Shown here one piece after another: positions 58,839 through 64,000 of a stretch of 64,000 nt of DNA (within the stretch, counting starts at the first letter, position 1; each line of letters opens with the position of its first letter). The position numbers and the translations under genes are program-made. This DNA is from Leptothrix discophora (lineage in GTDB: Bacteria > Pseudomonadota > Gammaproteobacteria > Burkholderiales > Burkholderiaceae_C): the NCBI RefSeq assembly GCF_030705305.1, contig NZ_JAUZEE010000007.1, positions 124,001 to 188,000 on the forward strand, written 5' to 3'. The notes beneath the pieces are model-generated. The model did not search any database. It had not been told where the DNA came from and was given only the letters and a program-made list of their open reading frames with translations.

Positions 58839-59699
58839 TCAGAGGCTGGCCATCGCCTCGCCGAGGCGGATCGCGCGGGCCGGCGCCCAGGCCGGGTTGA
58901 AGCGCAGCGGGCCGGCCGGGAACAGCATCACGACCGTCGAGCCGAGCAGGAAGCGGCCCATCTCCTCGCCCTTCTTCAGGTGGACCGACTGCGCACCGGC
59001 GGCGTCGTAGGTCCAGGTCCGCAGGTGGCCGGGACGCGGCGGGTTGACCATGCCGTGCCAGACCGTGGCCATGCTGCCGACGATGGTCGCGCCGACCAGC
59101 ACCAGCACGAAGGGGCCGTGCGGGCCCTCGAAGAAGCAGACCACCCGCTCGTTGCGCGCGAACAGGCCGGGCACGCCGCGGGCGGTGGTCGGGTTGACCG
59201 AGAACAGCGCGCCGGGCACGTGCGTCATGCGCGTCAGGCGGCCGTCGCAGGGCATGTGGATGCGGTGGTAGTCGCGCGGGCTCAGGTAGAGCGTGGCGAA
59301 GTGGCCGCCGGCAAAGGGCACGGCCTGGAAGGGGTCGCCGCCGAGCAGCGCGGTGGTGCTGTAGTGGTGGCCCTTGGCCTGGAAGACCTGGTCGCCGGCG
59401 TCACCGGTCAGGCGGCCGAACTGGCTGATCGCGCCGTCGACCGGGCAGATCAGCTCGGCGTCGGCGAGCGGCCGGGCGCCGGGCTTCAGCGCGCGGGTGA
59501 AGAACGCGTTGAAGCTCGGATAGCTGGCGATGTCCGGGTTCGCGGCCTCGGCCATGTCCACGCCGTAGCGGGCCACGAAGCGCCGGATCACCGCCGTCGT
59601 CAGGCCGCCGGCACGGGCCGATGCGAAGCGGCCGGCGAGCGCCGTCAGGGCTTGTTTCGGCAGGAGGTACTGCGGCAGGACGGCAAGGCGATCGGACAC
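58839..59699 (-). CDS. psd: Phosphatidylserine decarboxylase
   Basis: Makes phosphatidylethanolamine in the inner membrane; 286 residues. The autocatalytic LGST cleavage motif that creates the pyruvoyl group is present near the C-terminus (FLLGSTVVMLFP). The protease-like triad can be placed as Asp in CPVDGAISQFG, His in RDYHRIHMP and the Ser of LGST. N-terminal VLPQYLLPKQALTALAGRFA matches bacterial Psd. Start GTG 59699 chosen; the frame upstream has no better start and lacks family similarity. Confidence 0.93.
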   Translation of the reverse strand: MSDRLAVLPQYLLPKQALTALAGRFASARAGGLTTAVIRRFVARYGVDMAEAANPDIASYPSFNAFFTRALKPGARPLADAELICPVDGAISQFGRLTGDAGDQVFQAKGHHYSTTALLGGDPFQAVPFAGGHFATLYLSPRDYHRIHMPCDGRLTRMTHVPGALFSVNPTTARGVPGLFARNERVVCFFEGPHGPFVLVLVGATIVGSMATVWHGMVNPPRPGHLRTWTYDAAGAQSVHLKKGEEMGRFLLGSTVVMLFPAGPLRFNPAWAPARAIRLGEAMASL

Positions 59700-59788
59700 G
59701 GCAGGCACCGGTGGTGGACAAACGGGCCGCAGTGTATCGGCGCGACCTTGCGCGTCCTGACCCCCGTCGGCACGGGGAAGCCAACGTC

Positions 59789-60241
59789 TCAGCCGGCCGT
59801 GCTGACCTTGCCGCCGCAGCCGACCGGGCGGTCGTGGCGCAGGTAGAGGTCGGTGTCGGGCAGCGTGCTGCGCAGGGCCTCGAAGGCCCTTTCGGCCAGC
59901 GCGTGGGCGTCGACGCACAGGCCCTGGCCCATGCGCAGCGTCAGCGTGGCCTCGCCGTCGGCGATCTCGAGGGCCTGGACCCGACCGCTGGTGACGATGT
60001 CGCGGCCTTCGCGGAATTCCTGCACCCCGCGCAGGGCGGCCAGCACCGCGGCCAGCTGCTCCGGCGGGCCGTCCAGCAGCGGCTGGCCCTGGCCTTGCCA
60101 GCTGGCCGACGGCAGGCTGGCGCAGGGGCCGCAGATCTCCGCCTCGGCACCCCCTGGGGCGGTGCGTCCTCCGGAGGTCTGGCCCGCGCCGGGGCCGGGC
60201 GCCGGCTGGATCCAGATCGTCGTGCTGCCGCGTGTGTCCAT
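59789..60241 (-). CDS. Divergent MIP18 (DUF59)-domain protein
   Basis: 150-residue protein. After a variable N-terminus of about 60 residues comes a MIP18/DUF59-type domain (LAALRGVQEFREGRDIVTSGRVQALEI, then RMGQGLCVDAHALAERAFEALR and PDTDLYLRHD). The conserved Asp-Pro-Glu of the family is replaced (QEFRE) and only single Cys remain, so it looks functionally divergent. It is a paralogue of the next gene: LRSTLPDTDLYLRHDR compares with LQAALPDTDIYVGHDP. Members take part in Fe-S cluster assembly. Confidence 0.72.
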   Translation of the reverse strand: MDTRGSTTIWIQPAPGPGAGQTSGGRTAPGGAEAEICGPCASLPSASWQGQGQPLLDGPPEQLAAVLAALRGVQEFREGRDIVTSGRVQALEIADGEATLTLRMGQGLCVDAHALAERAFEALRSTLPDTDLYLRHDRPVGCGGKVSTAG

Positions 60242-60345
60242 GGGGTGGGATGGTGCGCCCGGACGGGTCCAGGCAAGTTGAGCGAAGTCAAGCTTGGCAC
60301 GGCCGGCCCCGAAAGTCGACGCCTGTTGCCGTTGGGGTCTCCGGA

Positions 60346-60774
60346 TCAGCCGCAGCGGGCCCGTTCCAGCGCACCGCGCAGGGCGCGCGAGGCCCGTCCC
60401 GGCGTCCACTCGAGCCAGGGGTCGTGGCCGACGTAGATGTCGGTATCGGGCAACGCCGCCTGCAGCGCGCGCAGCGCCCGGTCGGCGGCGAAGTCGCACA
60501 GGGGGCAGTCCGCCCCGATGCCCACCAGGCGCAGGCGGACCTCGCCGTCCTCGATCTGCAGCGACTCGACCAGGCCCAGCGCGACGATGTCCGCGCCCAG
60601 CGCCGGGTCGTGCACCGAGCGCAGCGCGGCAAGCGCGCGCAGCAGCGGCTCGACCGGACCGGCCAGCGTCAGTTCGGCATCGACCGGCGCATGCCAGCGT
60701 TCGGACGGCCGCGCCGCCGCGTGCGTGGTCGGACAGCTCATCGGCGTGTGCGAGGCATGGGGGGATGGCGGCAT
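60346..60774 (-). CDS. MIP18 (DUF59)-domain protein
   Basis: 142-residue protein with a more canonical MIP18 domain: ALAALRSVHDPALGADIVALG, LRLVGIGADCPLCDFAADRAL (two Cys in CPLC) and the conserved Trp in DPWLEWTPGRASRALRGAL. This family includes Fe-S assembly factors (SufT, PaaD-like, MIP18). A strong ribosome site (GGAGGT) lies six bases before ATG 60774. It precedes its paralogue (59789) by 104 bases on the same strand. The target Fe-S protein is not evident. Confidence 0.8.
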   Translation of the reverse strand: MPPSPHASHTPMSCPTTHAAARPSERWHAPVDAELTLAGPVEPLLRALAALRSVHDPALGADIVALGLVESLQIEDGEVRLRLVGIGADCPLCDFAADRALRALQAALPDTDIYVGHDPWLEWTPGRASRALRGALERARCG

Positions 60775-61007
60775 GGCGGACCTCCGAGGGGCACGGGACG
60801 GGTCCGGGTCACTATGGAACGGGTCGTCCGTGACGGCTTGCGCCGGGTCAAGCGAAGCGATTTGCGCGGCGCTGTCAAGCGGTCCGAATGCACCTGAACT
60901 GATCCAGCGCGCATCCACCCGCCGGCCGTCCCGACCTTCCCGGCTTGGGCCTGTGCGAGCCTGGGCGTCCGCACTATGCTCCGCCCCTGATCCACGGAGA
61001 CCCCTCC

Positions 61008-64000
61008 ATGTCCGACCCGAATCGCCAGGATTTGTCGCTGTTCGACAGCGACGCCGCTGCCCCTCCAAGCCGTGCCGCCACCGTCCGCCGCACCGCCGTC
61101 ACCGCCCCCGAAGCCCCCAGCCGCGCCAACCTGCCGCCGCAGGCCATCAGCACCGAGTTGCTGCAGGAAAAGTACGCCAAGGGCGACGAGAAGACCATCG
61201 CCGACGTGCGCCAGCGCGTGGCCGCCGCACTGGCCGCGGTCGAGGCGCCCGAGCAGCGCGAGGCCTGGGCCGCGAAGTTCCTGTCCGCCCAGGAACGCGG
61301 CTTCGTGCCGGCCGGCCGGATCGCCTCGGCCGCCGGCACGACGCTCAGCGCCACGCTGATCAACTGCTTCGTCCAGCCGGTCGGTGACTCGATCGCCGAG
61401 CCCGAGGACGGCTTCCCCGGCATCTACACCGCCCTGACCGAAGCCGCCGAGACCATGCGGCGCGGCGGTGGCGTCGGCTATGACTTCTCGCGCATCCGGC
61501 CGCAGGGCGCCTGGGTCGGCTCGACCGAGAGCCATGCCTCCGGCCCGGTCAGCTACATGCGCGTGTTCGACCGCAGCTGCGAGACGGTCGAATCGGCCGG
61601 CAGCCGGCGCGGCGCACAGATGGGCGTGCTGCGCTGCGACCACCCGGACATCGAGACCTTCATCCATGCCAAGGACCAGGGCGACCTGCGCAACTTCAAC
61701 ATCTCGGTGGGCGTGACCGACGCCTTCATGCAGGCGGTCGAGGCCGACGGCCCGATCGAGCTGGTTCACAAGGCCGAGCCCGGCCCGAAGCAGAAGGCGG
61801 CCGGCGCCCGCCAGCGCGCCGACGGCCTGTGGGTCTACCGCGAGGTCCCGGCGCGCGACCTGTGGGACCAGATCATGCGGTCGACCTACGACCATGCCGA
61901 GCCGGGCGTGCTGTTCCTGGACCGCATCAACCAGGACAACAACCTGGGCTACTGCGAGACCATCGCCGCCACCAACCCCTGCGCCGAACAGCCGCTGCCG
62001 TCCTATGGCTGCTGCTGCCTGGGCTCGGTCGACCTGACCCACTTCGTGACCCGCCCCTTCGAGGCCGATGCCCGCTTCGACGCGGCCGGCTTCCGCGAGG
62101 TCTGCGCGGTCGCCACCCGCATGCTCGACAACGTGCTGGACGCCACCGTCTGGCCGCTGCCGGCGCAGCAGCAGGAAGCGGCCAACAAGCGCCGCGTCGG
62201 CCTGGGCTTCACCGGGCTGGGCGACACGCTGATCATGCTGGGCCTGCGCTACGACACGCCGGCCGCGCGCGACATGGCGCGCCACATCAGCGAGGTCATG
62301 CGCGACGCGGCCTATGACGCCTCGGTCGACCTGGCGATCGAGCGCGGCGCCTTCCCGCTCTTCAACGCCGACCTGTACCTGAGCCGCGGCAGCTTCGCCT
62401 CGCGCCTGCCCGCCGCCGTCAAGGACCGCATCCGCAGCCACGGCCTGCGCAACTCGCACCTGCTGTCGATCGCGCCGACCGGCACCATCAGCCTGGCCTT
62501 CGCCGACAACGCCTCCAACGGCATCGAGCCGCCCTTCAGCTGGACCTACACCCGCCGCAAGCGCGAGGCCGACGGCAGCTTCAAGGAATACAGCGTCGAG
62601 GACCACGCCTGGCGCCTGCACCGCCACCTCAAGGGCGCCGACGCGCCGATGGGCGAGGCCTTCGTCACCGCGCTGGAGATGAGCGCCGAGGCCCACGAGA
62701 TGATGGTCGCGGCGGTCGCACCCTGCGTCGACACCTCGATCAGCAAGACCGTCAACGTCCCGGCCGACTACCCCTACGAGGACTTCCAGGGCCTCTACAT
62801 GGCGGCCTGGAAATCCGGCCTGAAGGGCCTGGCGACCTACCGCCCGAACAGCGTGCTCGGCGCGGTGCTGAGCGTCGAGCCGACCCCCGTCGCAGCCGTG
62901 GCCACCCCGGCCGTCGAAGCCAGCCCGGCGCCGCTGACGGTCGCCGAGACCACGCCCTCGGGCGCCAACCAGCGCCTGCGCCTGGACCGCCTGCCGCAGC
63001 CGGTGATGGCCAGCCTGCGCTGGCCGAGCCGGCCGGAGATGAGCGGCGGCAACCCGGCCTGGAGCTACATGATCCAGCACCCGCATGGCGACTTCGCGCT
63101 GTTCGTGGGCGAGCTGCCGGCCGCCGCCGGGCCGGATGCCGGCCTGTTCGAGCGCAACGTGCCCTTCGAGGTCTGGGTCAACGGCGCCGAGCAGCCGCGT
63201 GGCCTGGCGGCGCTGGCCAAGACGCTGTCGCTGGACATGCGGGCCAACGATGCCAGCTGGCTCAAGCTCAAGCTCGATGCGCTCGCGACGGTCGCCGAGG
63301 AACGGGCCTTCGAGATGCCCTTCCCGCCGACCGGCGAGAAGAAGCTCTTCCCCGGCGTCGTCGCGGCCACCGCGGCGGTGATCCGCTGGCGCTGCGAGCA
63401 GCTCGGCGCGTTGCAGGAAGGCGGGCCGTCGCCGGTCCTGGCGGCCATGTTCAGCCGCGAGGAGCCGCGCACCGGCACCCAGGGCACGCTGGCCTGGGCG
63501 GTCGACATCCACAACCCGGCCACCGGCGAGGAGTTCACGCTGACGCTCAAGGAAGTGACCCTGCCCGGCCCGGACGGCAGCCACGTCACGCGGCCCTGCG
63601 CGATCGGCTTCGCCGGCAACTACCCGCGCGCCCTCGACGGCCTGGCCCGCCTGCTGTCGCTGGACATGCGCGTGATCGACCCGGCCTGGGTCGGCATGAA
63701 GCTGCGCAAGCTGCTCAACGTCGGCGAGCCGCTGGGCCACTTCATGGCGCCGCTGCCGGGCCAGAAGCGCCAGCAGGTCTGGCCCAGCACGGTCGCCTAC
63801 GTCGCCCGCCTGGTGATCCACCGCTACGCCATGCTGGGCGTGCTGACCGAGCAAGGCGAGCCCGTCAGCGCGATGGGCGTGCTGGCCGCACCGGTCGCGG
63901 CGCTGTCGTCGTCCGACAGCGCCGAGCCTGGCGACGCCGCCACGCCGTCTCGCAAGCCCATGGCCGGCAAGCCCTGCCCCGAGTGCGGCAACGCCACCAT
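61008..64000 (+). CDS. nrdJ: Adenosylcobalamin-dependent ribonucleotide reductase, 3' end cut
   Basis: Class II (B12-dependent) ribonucleotide reductase converting ribonucleotides to deoxyribonucleotides without an oxygen-dependent subunit; at least 997 residues, open to the window end. Seen: Cys in [30 protein letters not shown], the radical-site loop [35 protein letters not shown] and [14 protein letters not shown]. Near the end CPECGN begins a zinc-ribbon-like tail. Two similar TSCPD-type modules lie at about 684-790 and 824-930. Start ATG 61008 follows GGAGA. It requires cobalamin, so a B12 supply must exist elsewhere; no cobalamin riboswitch was recognised upstream. Confidence 0.95.
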   Translation, partial: MSDPNRQDLSLFDSDAAAPPSRAATVRRTAVTAPEAPSRANLPPQAISTELLQEKYAKGDEKTIADVRQRVAAALAAVEAPEQREAWAAKFLSAQERGFVPAGRIASAAGTTLSATLINCFVQPVGDSIAEPEDGFPGIYTALTEAAETMRRGGGVGYDFSRIRPQGAWVGSTESHASGPVSYMRVFDRSCETVESAGSRRGAQMGVLRCDHPDIETFIHAKDQGDLRNFNISVGVTDAFMQAVEADGPIELVHKAEPGPKQKAAGARQRADGLWVYREVPARDLWDQIMRSTYDHAEPGVLFLDRINQDNNLGYCETIAATNPCAEQPLPSYGCCCLGSVDLTHFVTRPFEADARFDAAGFREVCAVATRMLDNVLDATVWPLPAQQQEAANKRRVGLGFTGLGDTLIMLGLRYDTPAARDMARHISEVMRDAAYDASVDLAIERGAFPLFNADLYLSRGSFASRLPAAVKDRIRSHGLRNSHLLSIAPTGTISLAFADNASNGIEPPFSWTYTRRKREADGSFKEYSVEDHAWRLHRHLKGADAPMGEAFVTALEMSAEAHEMMVAAVAPCVDTSISKTVNVPADYPYEDFQGLYMAAWKSGLKGLATYRPNSVLGAVLSVEPTPVAAVATPAVEASPAPLTVAETTPSGANQRLRLDRLPQPVMASLRWPSRPEMSGGNPAWSYMIQHPHGDFALFVGELPAAAGPDAGLFERNVPFEVWVNGAEQPRGLAALAKTLSLDMRANDASWLKLKLDALATVAEERAFEMPFPPTGEKKLFPGVVAATAAVIRWRCEQLGALQEGGPSPVLAAMFSREEPRTGTQGTLAWAVDIHNPATGEEFTLTLKEVTLPGPDGSHVTRPCAIGFAGNYPRALDGLARLLSLDMRVIDPAWVGMKLRKLLNVGEPLGHFMAPLPGQKRQQVWPSTVAYVARLVIHRYAMLGVLTEQGEPVSAMGVLAAPVAALSSSDSAEPGDAATPSRKPMAGKPCPECGNAT

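Noticed and set aside
60738-63854. Very long open frame on the minus strand opposite nrdJ
   Set aside because: It mirrors the codon pattern of nrdJ in GC-rich DNA, is rich in Arg/Gly/Ala/Val/Gln without any domain, and nrdJ is unambiguous.

Overview
This is about 64 kb of high-GC, densely coded bacterial chromosome. The gene content points to a betaproteobacterium of the order Burkholderiales, probably near the Rubrivivax/Leptothrix/Sphaerotilus group. That placement is inference from gene content: intracellular PHA depolymerase, lptA-lptB-rpoN, dacA-dat-ybeD order, B12-dependent ribonucleotide reductase, glycerol ABC importer and TRAP transporters. No rRNA, tRNA, CRISPR, prophage or insertion sequence was seen. 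Both ends cut a gene: a thiolase at the left and nrdJ at the right.

Layout. 0-5 kb holds thiolase, LysE exporter, hisC, an SDR and an acyl-CoA dehydrogenase. 5-9 kb (minus strand) is a signalling cassette: receiver, orphan PhnD-like binding protein, PAS histidine kinase, second receiver. 9-19.3 kb is a complete glycerol regulon: glpK and glpR on the minus strand, divergent from glpD-glpSTPQUV (G3P dehydrogenase plus an ATP-driven glycerol importer), closed by a strong terminator. 19.3-25.3 kb has phaZ, a GST, an APC permease, a cupin, a degenerate receiver and a histidine-phosphatase-fold protein. 25.4-28.4 kb is a PAS-GGDEF-EAL protein. 28.6-34.7 kb holds an amino-sugar kinase with nagA, then a three-gene TRAP transporter whose large permease carries a Pro/Glu/Gly-rich insert. 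34.7-43.3 kb includes an HCCA isomerase-like protein, rpoN-lptB-lptA, dsbA, a SPOR protein and argS. 43.4-50.5 kb has a Ser/Thr kinase fused to a cyclic-nucleotide-binding domain, a PsiF-repeat protein, HemJ/CopD-like and VanZ proteins, a [2Fe-2S] ferredoxin, a hydrolase, dacA, dat and ybeD. 50.5-61 kb has DUF2788, DUF2189, HDOD, hydrolase, fadD, a Pat-type acyltransferase, psd and two tandem MIP18-domain proteins. The end is nrdJ.

How the genes work together. The glp block imports, phosphorylates and oxidises glycerol under a DeoR-family repressor, and no glpF facilitator is present. Thiolase, acyl-CoA dehydrogenase, fadD and the Pat-like protein belong to acyl-CoA metabolism, and phaZ to carbon-store turnover. 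Signalling proteins are numerous: a PhnD/HK/RR cassette, a c-di-GMP enzyme, an HDOD protein and a kinase-cNMP fusion.

The most unusual non-coding elements are a family of about 88-bp palindromic repeats found only between convergent genes, a five-copy 12-bp minisatellite, helically phased CGAAC boxes upstream of glpD, and a 425-bp gap with clustered DnaA-box-like motifs upstream of the Pat-like gene.
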